Assembly: GCF_039542345.1 (NCBI RefSeq)
Contig: NZ_BAABHY010000001.1
Location: 1,178,001-1,242,000, forward strand
Length of the DNA stretch: 64,000 bases
Source: Orbus sasakiae
GTDB taxonomy: Bacteria; Pseudomonadota; Gammaproteobacteria; Enterobacterales; Orbaceae
Direction: 5' to 3'
In this document: positions 34,398 through 43,608 of the stretch, piece after piece
Layout of the letters: every line of letters starts with the position of its first letter
Position numbering within the stretch: the stretch's first letter is position 1
Position numbers and translations under genes: made by a program
The notes under the pieces: model-generated
Database searches by the model: none
What the model was told of the DNA's origin: nothing
Seen by the model: only the letters and a program-made list of their open reading frames with translations

Positions 34398-34750
34398 CAC
34401 TTTTGTTTGACTATTTTTCGTTATCATCGTGTTGTAATCTATCACGATAATGTAAAAATAATCATTCTTTTGTGGTCAGTAATCTGATGTTCTGGCCCGA
34501 TAAAAGTTCAAATCAAGTTATCGATATACAGATTATTTGTGTATGCAATGCGCCAACTTTGCAGCCTGTGACATTTTTGTTTAATGTGACACTGATTTGC
34601 AATTTTGCCCTTTCACAATGCGCTTTAGTAACACAGGCGGCTGCGGGGGTCGTTTACCTCATCAAGCCGCCTAAATAATAAGTCATATCCATTTTACAGC
34701 GGATTAAAACCTAGTTAAGGCCAGATCTAGCCATAAGATTTATTTTATAC
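34398..34750. other. Intergenic stretch with a GC-rich inverted repeat; no gene supported
   Basis: The 353-base gap between deoC and yejK contains AGGCGGCT (34635-34642) and AGCCGCCT (34665-34672), an 8-base GC-rich stem with a loop containing GGGGG. A 68-codon reading frame (34472-34678, five Cys) has no convincing ribosome site and no clear relative. I could not match this stretch to 6S, 4.5S, Spot 42 or tmRNA. It may hold a small RNA or a decayed gene. Confidence 0.4.
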
Positions 34751-35749
34751 TTAGTCATTATTACGTTGCAATTGGTCGCGCAAGTTTGGTGGTAAACCTT
34801 TAATCACTAGCGTATCACTATTCGGATCCCATTTAATACGTTCACCAAGTAAGTCTGAATCGAAATTAATTGTTAAGCCCCCGCCACTACCAGAGAATTT
34901 TTTGAGTTGACGTAATGTAGAACGATCAACGGGAAACTCTTCATCCAGATCATACTCTTGATTGGCAATAAATGAACTAAAATCATTATCATCAACAGTA
35001 GGTAACTCTTTTGCTAGATTAGACAGTTTTATCTCTTCTCCCGCTTCAAGTTGTCCTTTGCAATAACCATAGACTTGTTCACGTACGGCTTTCTTTTCTT
35101 GCTTATCAAGCTCAATCACTTGGCAATAATCATCAACGGCTTTCACTAAGTTTTTATTTTGATTTTTTGCATTTAAACCTTCACTTGCGCCAAGATAATC
35201 CATAAAAAAGTCGGACACTTTACGACCAACGCGCCCTTTCAAAAACGTTAAATAACGTTTTGAATTCGGATCGGTCTGCCACTCAGTGATATCAATACGT
35301 GCAATAATATCCGCATGATCGACATCGAGATATTGAGTTTGACTAATTTCAAGTGATTCATTAACCAATGTACTGTGGCAAGTATTTAAAACCGCTATCA
35401 ATAAATATTCGACAGCCAGATACCGATATAGACAAAATATGACCGTACCACCTTCTGCAAAAGGGTATTTAGCCAGTTCATTACGCAATTGCTTAACAGA
35501 TTGCTGTGTGAAGTTAAGAAAATCTTGATTACCGGCTTTCATCTCTTTTACCGATGTTTCAAATAAACTGTTTTCATGAAACAGACCATATGCTTTTGCT
35601 TTATTATTATAAACGCGATTAATATCAGCAATTAAATCTGTAACGACTTGATGATTTTCAAGTACAGACTCCCGTAGCACCACATCAATGTCCGTTTCAC
35701 TTTTACGAATTAATTGATGAAGAATAATGTGTTCAATTTGTAAACTCAT
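34751..35749 (-). CDS. yejK: Nucleoid-associated protein YejK/NdpA
   Basis: This 332-residue protein matches YejK (335) over its length: EHIILHQLIRKSETDIDVVLRE at the N-terminus, YLAVEYLLIAVLNTC, YLTFLKGRVGRKVSDFFMDYLGASEGLN in the middle and GGGLTINFDSDLLGERIKWDPNSDTLVIKGLPPNLRDQL at the end (given in parts as landmarks). YejK is a nucleoid-associated protein reported to interact with DNA gyrase and topoisomerase IV. In E. coli the small gene yejL is adjacent; it is not visible here. The gene is a single cistron reading left, with the preceding gap carrying no obvious terminator. Confidence 0.93.
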   Translation of the reverse strand: MSLQIEHIILHQLIRKSETDIDVVLRESVLENHQVVTDLIADINRVYNNKAKAYGLFHENSLFETSVKEMKAGNQDFLNFTQQSVKQLRNELAKYPFAEGGTVIFCLYRYLAVEYLLIAVLNTCHSTLVNESLEISQTQYLDVDHADIIARIDITEWQTDPNSKRYLTFLKGRVGRKVSDFFMDYLGASEGLNAKNQNKNLVKAVDDYCQVIELDKQEKKAVREQVYGYCKGQLEAGEEIKLSNLAKELPTVDDNDFSSFIANQEYDLDEEFPVDRSTLRQLKKFSGSGGGLTINFDSDLLGERIKWDPNSDTLVIKGLPPNLRDQLQRNND

Positions 35750-35950
35750 ACCTTAACCTATTTTTCCATTATCGAATTAAGACTATTTTAACAGAATTTA
35801 TCTAAAAAATGCGTATAAACAATTTATTTGTCTGTTAGAATAGTTGCGATAAAAGTAAGGATAATAAATTTAATATAACCGCTTAGTGCTTCATTCTTTT
35901 GCGCAATTTATCATTATCCAATCACACAATAACAAAGAAAAAGATGGTTT

Positions 35951-37342
35951 ATGGCTACAAATTACAATGATTTTACCAATAAAAAAATTAGCTCACTTTT
36001 TTGGCAATACGCTTTACCGGCTATTATTGGTACAACAGTTAACACCCTTTATAATATTATTGATGGTATCTTTATTGGGCACTGGATCGGTCGCGATGCA
36101 CTGAGCGCTGCGGGATTAATTTTACCGGTCATGACCATTGCAGCCGCAATTGGCTTATTGGTGGGTGTCGGTTCGGCAAGCCGTATTTCGATTTTTTTAG
36201 GTCAAAAATCATTTGATAAAGCGGAACAGATCATCGGTTCATCTTTTGTGTTAACATTACTGCTTAGCGGCACAGCTTTGGCATTATTGATGATATTCAT
36301 CGATCCGTTGTTATACTTTGTTGGTGCCAGCGAAACAACCCATGCTTATGCGAAGCAATTTTTACAAATTTTTCTACCCGGTAGCCTATTTTTAACCTTG
36401 TCGTTTAACTACGTTAATATGATGAGGGCATGTGGTTATCCCCTTAAAGCAATGCTCATTATGCTATCAACAGTCATTGCAAATATTATCTTAGCACCTA
36501 TTTTTATCAAAGTATTTGATTGGGGCATGCGTGGCGCCGCACTTGCAACAACCTTATCAATGATGCTGAGTTTTATTTTGGTTATGCTACATTTTACCAG
36601 CAAAAAAAGCCCCGTGAGATTGCGTTTAAAGAATATGCGTCTGAAAAAAGAGTCTGTGATTAATATCTTATCAATTGGTGTATCACCCTTTGCGATGCAA
36701 GTGGCAACGTCAATTGTGGTGGTATTTATTAACTGGCAACTTAATGCCTACGCACCTACTAGCCACATTAGCGGTGATGATGCCATTGCCGCCTATTCAA
36801 ATGCTAACCGATTAATTACACTCATCATTATGGTTGTTATTGGGGTTAATCAGGGGATGCAACCGATCATCGGTTATAACTATGGTGCTAAAAATTACCA
36901 ACGTGTGAAAGAAACTTTTTTCTATGCTGTAAAAGTCGCGACAGTGATTACGGGTCTGGGCTTTTTGTTTGGAATGTTTATTCCCGATCTCTTAGTCAGC
37001 GCCTTCACCTCAGAGAAAGATATTATTGATTTATCATCAACAGCACTTCGTTTTATTACCATTTCATTTGTGCTGATTGGTTTCCAAATTGTTACTACGG
37101 GTTTCTTCCAATGTATTGGTATGGCAAAAGTATCAATTATATTAAGTCTTTCAAGGCAAGTGTTGATCTTGTTACCAACACTTTACATATTGCCACTATT
37201 TTGTGGGCTCAATGGCGTCTGGTTTTCTGCGCCAATTTCAGACCTACTCGCTAGTGCCTTAGCGTATTTAGCACTACACTGCTACTTTAAATCTGTCAAA
37301 AAACGTCATGGTCATGTTGATTCAGCGCAAAATAATCATTAA
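35951..37342 (+). CDS. MATE-family multidrug/sodium efflux protein
   Basis: The 463-residue inner membrane protein has 12 predicted helices and belongs to the MATE branch related to MepA of Gram-positives. Typical segments are LPAIIGTTVNTLYNIIDGIFIG, GVGSASRISIFLGQ, VNMMRACGYPLKAM and NQGMQPIIGYNYGAKNYQRV. Such proteins exchange cations for cationic drugs or dyes. GATGG precedes the start by a few bases. The last 4 bases overlap the end of topB on the opposite strand, so the two genes converge with no room for a terminator. The natural substrate cannot be told. Confidence 0.93.
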   Translation: MATNYNDFTNKKISSLFWQYALPAIIGTTVNTLYNIIDGIFIGHWIGRDALSAAGLILPVMTIAAAIGLLVGVGSASRISIFLGQKSFDKAEQIIGSSFVLTLLLSGTALALLMIFIDPLLYFVGASETTHAYAKQFLQIFLPGSLFLTLSFNYVNMMRACGYPLKAMLIMLSTVIANIILAPIFIKVFDWGMRGAALATTLSMMLSFILVMLHFTSKKSPVRLRLKNMRLKKESVINILSIGVSPFAMQVATSIVVVFINWQLNAYAPTSHISGDDAIAAYSNANRLITLIIMVVIGVNQGMQPIIGYNYGAKNYQRVKETFFYAVKVATVITGLGFLFGMFIPDLLVSAFTSEKDIIDLSSTALRFITISFVLIGFQIVTTGFFQCIGMAKVSIILSLSRQVLILLPTLYILPLFCGLNGVWFSAPISDLLASALAYLALHCYFKSVKKRHGHVDSAQNNH

Positions 37343-39222
37343 TGATTAAAACGAACGGAATTGAGACGCTCAATCAGCTGGAAAATAGATTGCACCAGTT
37401 CTGCCATAAATTGCTGATAACTCATCGATTTATGGCTTATTGCTTCAAGCTGAGACTCCCAATGTGCTGTCATATCGGGCACTGTCATTACCGTTGGTAA
37501 CATGCCGATAAGCCTTCTACCAATGTCAGTTGAACGAATCGTTTTCCCCTGTCGTACCAAAAACTCACGTTTAAATAACAGTTCAATGATCCCTGCACGA
37601 GTGGCTTCGGTTCCTAATCCATCCGTTTCACGCAAGATTTTTTTAATTTCAGGATCATTCACAAACCTTGCAATTCCAGTCATTGCTGATAATAATGTCG
37701 CATCAGTAAATGGCTTTGGTGGAGACGTTTCTTTACTGACAAGCTCAGCATCAATACAGTGTGCTTGTTCACCTTTTTTTACCAATTTGGTCAGCAATGG
37801 CTCAGACTCTTCAGCCTGATTATTACTATTAACTTTAAAAAGTTGTTTCCAACCTTCATCGAGCATTTGATTCGCTTTAGCAACAAATTTACCCTTCGCA
37901 ATATCCACATCAATCTGGAGCTCAGCATAGCGGTAATTAGGATAAAATTGCGCAAGATATTGCGTTGCAATCATCATATAAACAGCAAATTCATTTGTTG
38001 ATAATTTATGCGTATCGGCTTTTCTTAATGTAGGAATAATCGCATGATGTGCATCGACTTTTTTATCGTTCCATGTTTTGGTTCGAATGGATAAGTCCGC
38101 GTGGCTAATTGCATCTTGTAATCCTGGGCAGTTATGATTAATTGCTGCGATAACACCATTAATTTGATGAAGGTGTTCCTCTGGTAAATAACGGCAATCT
38201 GAACGTGGATAAGTAATCAGTTTATGTTTTTCATATAGCGATTGGCAGATATCCAATACATCTTGTGCACTTAAACCATTTTTACGTGCCATCTCAATTT
38301 GTAACGCAGATAGGTTAAAAGGTAAAGGCGGTGCGAGTTCTTTTTTCTTATTACTGACGTTTTCAATTAATGCAGGTTGATTTTTAATGCGTTCACACAC
38401 ATTTTCAGCTAATGTTTTTAGTAATACTCGGCCATCTTCATCTTGATAAGGCGCACAAGCCTCACTCGGTAACCACTTAGCTTTGAAGGTTTCATGATGT
38501 TTTGTCTCAATCACAGCAAACACTTCATAAAAGGGTTTACTCACAAAGTTTTCAATCTCTAAATCACGTCTGACAACTAATCCTAAAATGGGTGTTTGAA
38601 CGCGACCAATGGATAATACCCCTTTATAACCGCGACTTTGTCCTTTTATCGTACAAAGTCGACTCATATTAATCCCATATAACCAATCTGCTCTTGCGCG
38701 GGCTAAAGCTGATGTTGATAAAGGAATAAAGTCATGATTGCTACGTAAATTATTGAGTGATTTTTCAACGGCAGAGGCATTAAGGTCACTAATTAAGCAG
38801 CGCTTTACCGCACGAAGCTGTTCAGCTGGAATTTTGCAATAATTAAGTACTTCGTCAATTAACAGCTGCCCTTCTCGATCCGGGTCTCCAACATGGACAA
38901 TGTCATTAGCCTGTCGAATGAGACCAACTAAAATATTAAATTGTTTTTGTGTACTGTTTTTGGGCAAGAGTATCCATTGCTGGGGGATAATCGGTAAATC
39001 ACTAATCTGCCATTTTTTATAACGTTCGTCATAACTATCTGGTGGGGCTTGCTCAAGTAAATGACCAATACACCAACTCACCACATCCCCATTACCAGCA
39101 CGAATAAACCCATCCCCTTTTTGATGTGGTTTTGGCAAAACATCAACAACCGCTCTTGCTAAACTGGGTTTTTCAGCAATAAATAATCGATATGAATGCT
39201 GGTGATTCATATTAAAAACCAT
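37339..39222 (-). CDS. topB: DNA topoisomerase III
   Basis: This 627-residue type IA topoisomerase (E. coli 653) decatenates DNA. The Toprim domain at the N-terminus has FIAEKPSLARAVVDVLP and VGDPDREGQLL (acidic metal residues), and the catalytic Tyr is in HKLITYPRSDCRYL. Further type IA signatures are SIGRVQTPILGLVV, LPFNLSALQIEMARKNGLSAQDVLDICQSLYE and TDGLGTEATRA. The ATG at 39222 gives MVFNMNHQHSYRLF; a second ATG at 39210 with GATGG upstream is equally possible. The C-terminus lacks extended basic or zinc-finger sequence, so it is a little shorter than the enteric enzyme. Confidence 0.95.
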   Translation of the reverse strand: MVFNMNHQHSYRLFIAEKPSLARAVVDVLPKPHQKGDGFIRAGNGDVVSWCIGHLLEQAPPDSYDERYKKWQISDLPIIPQQWILLPKNSTQKQFNILVGLIRQANDIVHVGDPDREGQLLIDEVLNYCKIPAEQLRAVKRCLISDLNASAVEKSLNNLRSNHDFIPLSTSALARARADWLYGINMSRLCTIKGQSRGYKGVLSIGRVQTPILGLVVRRDLEIENFVSKPFYEVFAVIETKHHETFKAKWLPSEACAPYQDEDGRVLLKTLAENVCERIKNQPALIENVSNKKKELAPPLPFNLSALQIEMARKNGLSAQDVLDICQSLYEKHKLITYPRSDCRYLPEEHLHQINGVIAAINHNCPGLQDAISHADLSIRTKTWNDKKVDAHHAIIPTLRKADTHKLSTNEFAVYMMIATQYLAQFYPNYRYAELQIDVDIAKGKFVAKANQMLDEGWKQLFKVNSNNQAEESEPLLTKLVKKGEQAHCIDAELVSKETSPPKPFTDATLLSAMTGIARFVNDPEIKKILRETDGLGTEATRAGIIELLFKREFLVRQGKTIRSTDIGRRLIGMLPTVMTVPDMTAHWESQLEAISHKSMSYQQFMAELVQSIFQLIERLNSVRFNH

Positions 39223-39366
39223 CGCATAATAGGTTTAGCCCAAGCATGTAATGACCGTTTTTGTGAAACAAACAATCGATATTTGCTAAGCGGTGTGACA
39301 AGATAAGATTAAAATGGGTTATGTTTATCATTTGTGATTACTATTTTAAATAATGTCTAGTGATAG

Positions 39367-40305
39367 CTAAAAATTAGCGTAGTGTAACGCATTTTGTTGC
39401 ATGACGTATTTTGCTTGGGTCACCATATCATCAATGATTCGTTTCGCTGATTTAATTTCAGTTAATAGACCACATATCTGCCCAGCCATTACCGATCCGT
39501 TTTCAATATCCCCTTCAGCCGCTTTTTTGGCTGAACCCATCGTTAATTGTTCCAATTGATCTCGGCTAATATTGTCATTTTCTAAACGTAAATATGTTTC
39601 AATCATTTTATTACGAATCGTCCTAACAGGTGCACCCATTTTTCGACCTGTTACGACTGTAGCAGTATCGTTTGCTTGAATAATAAACTGTTTTACGTTA
39701 TCTGCTATTGGACATTCTTTTGCTAGCATAAAAAGCGTACCACATTGTACGCCTTTTGCACCTAAGGCAAATGCGGCCGCCATCCCTCGACCATCGCCAA
39801 TCCCTCCCGCTGCAATAACAGGAATAGAGACGGCTTGTGTCACTTGTGGCACTAAAACCAGTGTTGTTGTTTCACCAATATGCCCTCCAGCTTCGGTTCC
39901 TTCACACACAATGGCATCAACACCCAGTTGTTCCATTTTCTGCGCAATTAAAACATTGGGAACCACGGCAATCACTTTGATACCAGCAGCTTTAAGACGC
40001 GGCATATAATTTTTGGGCGTTCCCGCCCCTGTTGCAACAATCTTGACACCTTCATCGATTAAGACGTCAATAAGTGCCTCAATATTATGCATCATTAACA
40101 TTAAGTTCACCGCGAAGGGTTTATCTGTCAGTCGCTTACAGGCTCTAATTTCCTCACGTAGTGTTTGTGCTGTCATACCACCTGAGGCAATAATGCCTAG
40201 ACCACCAGCATTAGATACTGCAGCGGCAAGTTGATGACGTGAAACTTGCGCCATAGCGCCTTGTAAAATAGGATACTGAATATTGAATAGTTGCGTAATT
40301 TCCAT
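39367..40305 (-). CDS. FMN-dependent FabK-like enoyl-ACP reductase / nitronate monooxygenase family protein
   Basis: The 312-residue TIM-barrel flavoprotein begins TQLFNIQYPILQGAMAQVSRHQLAAAVSNAGGLGIIASG. The segment GTEAGGHIGETTTLVLVPQV (His142) and IPVIAAGGIGDGRGMAAAFALGAKGVQCGT resemble Streptococcus FabK strongly, including the catalytic His region and the C-terminal GSVMAGQICGL. FabK reduces enoyl-ACP in fatty acid elongation; nitronate monooxygenases share the fold, so the function is not settled. The gene is followed by 34 bases from zntB on the same strand. Gammaproteobacteria normally use FabI or FabV, so the role as an essential enoyl reductase needs testing against a genome-wide search. 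Confidence 0.85.
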   Translation of the reverse strand: MEITQLFNIQYPILQGAMAQVSRHQLAAAVSNAGGLGIIASGGMTAQTLREEIRACKRLTDKPFAVNLMLMMHNIEALIDVLIDEGVKIVATGAGTPKNYMPRLKAAGIKVIAVVPNVLIAQKMEQLGVDAIVCEGTEAGGHIGETTTLVLVPQVTQAVSIPVIAAGGIGDGRGMAAAFALGAKGVQCGTLFMLAKECPIADNVKQFIIQANDTATVVTGRKMGAPVRTIRNKMIETYLRLENDNISRDQLEQLTMGSAKKAAEGDIENGSVMAGQICGLLTEIKSAKRIIDDMVTQAKYVMQQNALHYANF

Positions 40306-40338
40306 ATAAAGATCCTCGTTATCAATACCCGCGTCTCA

Positions 40339-41379
40339 TCACATCCATTTTTTAGACTTTAGCCAAATAATGGAGCCAATACAAACTAAGACAATAATCA
40401 CCACAAATACACCAAATGACCAATGTGCTTCATTAAACGGTATGCCAGCTAAATTTACCCCAAGTAAGCTTGTTAAAAAGGTTATTGGCATAAATATCAT
40501 GGTAAAAAGTGTCATCAGATAAATGCGTTTATTCGTTGATTCTGCCAAGAAACCATTAATTTGTTCCATTAACGAGGATAATCGTAATAAACAGCTATCA
40601 ATATCACTAATATAATGATTTTGTTGCGTCGAAATATCATGTAAATGCTGCCTATCGTTATCGTCAATCCAGGATATTCGCTCTGTCGAAATACGAACAA
40701 AAATATCACGTTGTGGCGATAGCAGTCGCCTTAAAAGATACAGTTGTTTACGTACTCGCCCGATCTCTTTATGTGAAAAGAGTCGCTGATTAAGCACATC
40801 ATCTTCCAATTTGACGATTTTGTTATGAACACTGTCAAATGACAGATTAACTTGATCACTAATGAGTTCTGAGACTTGGATTAACCAATCCGCCACATCA
40901 ACAGGACCGATGCCTTTATCAAGATTTTCTTTTAAGGATGCGATAGCATCAATCTGCTGGTGTCGGGTTGAAATAATTAAGTTATCAGTAATGAAAAAAC
41001 GAAATGTTACAATCGGATCTGGCAGTGAATTAGGCGTAAAATTAACACCTTTTAATACCACTAAGATCCCTGTATCAAATCGGGTTTCTTTTGGTATTTG
41101 GATAGGTTTTATCAACTCTTCTTTGACAAGTTCAGGTAAGACGTTAGTCGTATTAATCCATTCAATTGTTGCTGGATTGGCAAAATCCAGATGTAACCAG
41201 CAAGGTTTTTTAACCGTTGCTTCACCTTGAGCATCAATGGTGACAGCCTTACCATTACCATCAAGTTGACAACTGTAAATTGGCTCTGAACCAACAAGTA
41301 ACGAATTTTGGATGGGTAAAACTTTAGCTTGCTTCACCATCATTGGTGTTGTATCTGGATTTAACTCACTATCGCTCAT
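40339..41379 (-). CDS. zntB: CorA-type zinc transporter ZntB
   Basis: This 346-residue protein has a large N-terminal cytoplasmic domain (about 1-280) with a long coiled-coil-like helix (KIVKLEDDVLNQRLFSHKEIGRVRKQLYLLRRLL split across about 175-210), and two C-terminal helices with LFTMIFMPITFLTSLLGVNLAGIP. The loop GVNLAGIP is close to the GxN-type motif GVNLGGIP of ZntB, in place of the GMN of CorA. ZntB of enterobacteria (327) mediates Zn(II) transport across the inner membrane, probably with protons. It is adjacent to the FabK-like gene, without evident functional link. Residues 280-310 hold the first helix and motif. Confidence 0.9.
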   Translation of the reverse strand: MSDSELNPDTTPMMVKQAKVLPIQNSLLVGSEPIYSCQLDGNGKAVTIDAQGEATVKKPCWLHLDFANPATIEWINTTNVLPELVKEELIKPIQIPKETRFDTGILVVLKGVNFTPNSLPDPIVTFRFFITDNLIISTRHQQIDAIASLKENLDKGIGPVDVADWLIQVSELISDQVNLSFDSVHNKIVKLEDDVLNQRLFSHKEIGRVRKQLYLLRRLLSPQRDIFVRISTERISWIDDNDRQHLHDISTQQNHYISDIDSCLLRLSSLMEQINGFLAESTNKRIYLMTLFTMIFMPITFLTSLLGVNLAGIPFNEAHWSFGVFVVIIVLVCIGSIIWLKSKKWM

Positions 41380-41415
41380 TACGTCATGACCTCATTTTGT
41401 TATCTCAATTACAAC

Positions 41416-42882
41416 TTAGCTTGCCGCCTTAGCAAAAATTGGTTCGAGTTGATATTTAACCTCTTTGCGGATTTCACCTTGTTTGGAAATTACCACATAG
41501 TGACCATAATCTAACTGTACCAAATATCCATCGGCATAGGGAATAAATAATTTTCGTAAATCTAAATTATATTTATTCCATACACTAAGTGTTCCATCTG
41601 AACTTGAAGCAGACCAAAAATCCCATTCTTGATTACCTTCTATCGTCCAATCTACTTCACCAGTATTAACATCGAGGCTTTGTAAATTATAGTAAGATTT
41701 CGGTGATGCATTATTTTTTACTCTAATGATCAATTTATCTTCAGTGCTATACACAACACTAGGACTAAAAAACAGTCTATCTTTAGCTAAGATTTTATCT
41801 TCAATAATCGGCCCTTCACCATATTGTAAATTAATTTTATAGGGTTTATCACTATTATTTATTGACGAAAAACCAAAACGGTCAAACCTCGAAATATTGG
41901 TCGTTTTATGAACTACTTTTACTAATACCACATTATCATTGAGTTTTTCAAAACAATAGGACGTTCTAATGTATGGTTCTGCAACTTTTTCTCGCTTATT
42001 ATTCAATTCTGATGCATATTTTCGCAGTTCATCATAATCTGATTTATAGTTATAAATTTTATTTAATAACGGATAAAAGAAATACTCTTGACCATTATTC
42101 GTTAAAATGTAAAAACTATCCTCATACCCCCAAGGTGTAAGGTTAACCGTTGCAATACCCGATACGAATTCGGGGTAATCGTTAAATAAACTTTTGCTAA
42201 CATCAGTCAATTCAAAACGGTTTTCATCATAAGCATAAACTTTACTGTCATCATAAACAATATAGGTCACACCATTATCAAAGCGACGAAAATACCAATT
42301 ATCGTTATTATTTTTTATCGCTAATTTATCACTTTTAACCAATTTTCCCGTCAGGGCATCGCGAATTTCATAATAAATGTCATTAAGCGCATTTTGATGA
42401 CTATCAAATGCGCGATAATCAAGACTAAACGAATAAAACTGACCATCATTAGCTAAATAGGTGTAATAGACTTTATTTTGTGGTAAATAATGGATCGCTT
42501 TGGGTTCTACTTTTATTGGTTCAACGGGCTTATTTGCCGTAATCGGTGCAGTCACCGTCTGAGGGGATGATGATGTTGAACTGGCATAGGTACCATATTT
42601 TGGAGGTTGTGGCCGATTTAAAAGTGACGTTAGGATCGCCAGAACCAGAATAAAACCAACCAAACAGGCTATACCAATCAGCAAAATACGATTTTTTAAT
42701 AACGAATGCACATCATATCGGTTTTCGACTGTGGTTTTATTATGAATGTTTATATTGATATCATCATTATCTAAGTAATAATCTGTATTACAATTTTCAC
42801 AATGATACAGGTCTTTATCTAAATTTGTTTTATTTACACTACCACAATGTGGGCACTTAATTGCTTTAATTTGTTTGGCCAT
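41416..42882 (-). CDS. Zinc-ribbon membrane-anchored protein with large extracytoplasmic domain, unknown function
   Basis: I do not recognise this 488-residue protein as a named family. The N-terminus has a zinc ribbon with Cys10, Cys13, Cys28 and Cys31 (CPHC and CENC), then a polar stretch, then one transmembrane helix (about 66-88). The rest (about 120-488) is rich in beta strands and reads like a repeat propeller: NKVYYTYLANDGQFYSFSLDYR, DNWYFRRFDNGVTYIVYDDSK, TEDKLIIRVKNNASPKSYYN, WTIEGNQEWDFWSASSSDGTL. By hydropathy the ribbon is cytosolic and the propeller periplasmic. The preceding and following genes (zntB, acpH) give no hint. A sensor or scaffold role is conceivable, but nothing is proven. 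Confidence 0.75.
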   Translation of the reverse strand: MAKQIKAIKCPHCGSVNKTNLDKDLYHCENCNTDYYLDNDDININIHNKTTVENRYDVHSLLKNRILLIGIACLVGFILVLAILTSLLNRPQPPKYGTYASSTSSSPQTVTAPITANKPVEPIKVEPKAIHYLPQNKVYYTYLANDGQFYSFSLDYRAFDSHQNALNDIYYEIRDALTGKLVKSDKLAIKNNNDNWYFRRFDNGVTYIVYDDSKVYAYDENRFELTDVSKSLFNDYPEFVSGIATVNLTPWGYEDSFYILTNNGQEYFFYPLLNKIYNYKSDYDELRKYASELNNKREKVAEPYIRTSYCFEKLNDNVVLVKVVHKTTNISRFDRFGFSSINNSDKPYKINLQYGEGPIIEDKILAKDRLFFSPSVVYSTEDKLIIRVKNNASPKSYYNLQSLDVNTGEVDWTIEGNQEWDFWSASSSDGTLSVWNKYNLDLRKLFIPYADGYLVQLDYGHYVVISKQGEIRKEVKYQLEPIFAKAAS

Positions 42883-42999
42883 ATCTTACATTCATTCGTT
42901 AATTATTATTTTTAGTTAGGTATAAATTATATACTTAAAATCAGTGAATGGCAGGTATTTGATCGACAAATTTATTTCGAGCATGATTTCAATGAAAGA

Positions 43000-43587
43000 T
43001 TAAAGGCAAAATTGTTGAGTTCGAGCCGACAACATTAATTGTGGGTAAAAGCTCAAAAATATGCGTTCGAGCTGATGATAATTACGTTGAAAATCGATGA
43101 ATGTATCACGTAAAGTCTGTAACTTAGGTCGACGGTTTGCCATCCCATTTAAAACTTGGCTAATGAAATCACGATCAGCATAGTTGACCAGCCATTGCCC
43201 CCGCCATAGCGCCGACATAAAATCAAAAAATGGCGAAGGAAAAAGTGAAATATCGGGTAAAATGATGGTTTTCATTTGCTGATCAAATTCAGCAACATCA
43301 GTATTAACAACATAGTTTTGCCAATGTTTTGATAAAAAATGGTCCCAAATAATATCAAGTGCGATGGGAGCAACGCGTGACGTTTGCTGCCGGAAAAGCG
43401 CTTTAGCCTGTTTGACCTCAGCGAGTTGATCTGTTAACCGATCAACGCGTCGATGCATCATAATACCATCGGCAATATCTTGACTAAATTGCTGATAAGG
43501 ATCGCCTTTAATAAAATCAGCAGCAACATTCCCAATAATCGAACTATTAGCAAGTGTTGCTAAATGAAGATGTGCTAATACATTCAT
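43000..43587 (-). CDS. acpH: Acyl carrier protein phosphodiesterase
   Basis: This 195-residue HD-like enzyme (E. coli AcpH/YajB 193) removes the 4'-phosphopantetheine from holo-ACP. MNVLAHLHLA, SSIIGNVAADFIKGDPYQ, ADGIMMHRRVDRLTDQ and VAPIALDIIWDHFLSKHW are the family landmarks, with the His and Asp residues expected for the metal site. It lies 21 bases downstream of the siderophore-interacting protein gene and may be cotranscribed with it. No hairpin follows clearly, and the next gene starts 117 bases further to the left on the same strand. The start codon ATG at 43587 has a weak ribosome site. Confidence 0.92.
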   Translation of the reverse strand: MNVLAHLHLATLANSSIIGNVAADFIKGDPYQQFSQDIADGIMMHRRVDRLTDQLAEVKQAKALFRQQTSRVAPIALDIIWDHFLSKHWQNYVVNTDVAEFDQQMKTIILPDISLFPSPFFDFMSALWRGQWLVNYADRDFISQVLNGMANRRPKLQTLRDTFIDFQRNYHQLERIFLSFYPQLMLSARTQQFCL

Positions 43588-43608
43588 CGCTAATTTATCA
43601 ATTATACA

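Noticed and set aside
34472..34678. 68-codon Cys-rich frame in the deoC-yejK gap
   Set aside because: No convincing ribosome site or family; mentioned only as part of the intergenic finding.
35886..36104. 72-codon frame overlapping the start of the MATE gene
   Set aside because: Out-of-frame overlap with a strongly conserved transporter gene.
37339..37342. Possible frameshift or truncation where MATE and topB meet
   Set aside because: The two genes converge with a 4-base overlap of stop codons; both proteins reach near-normal lengths.
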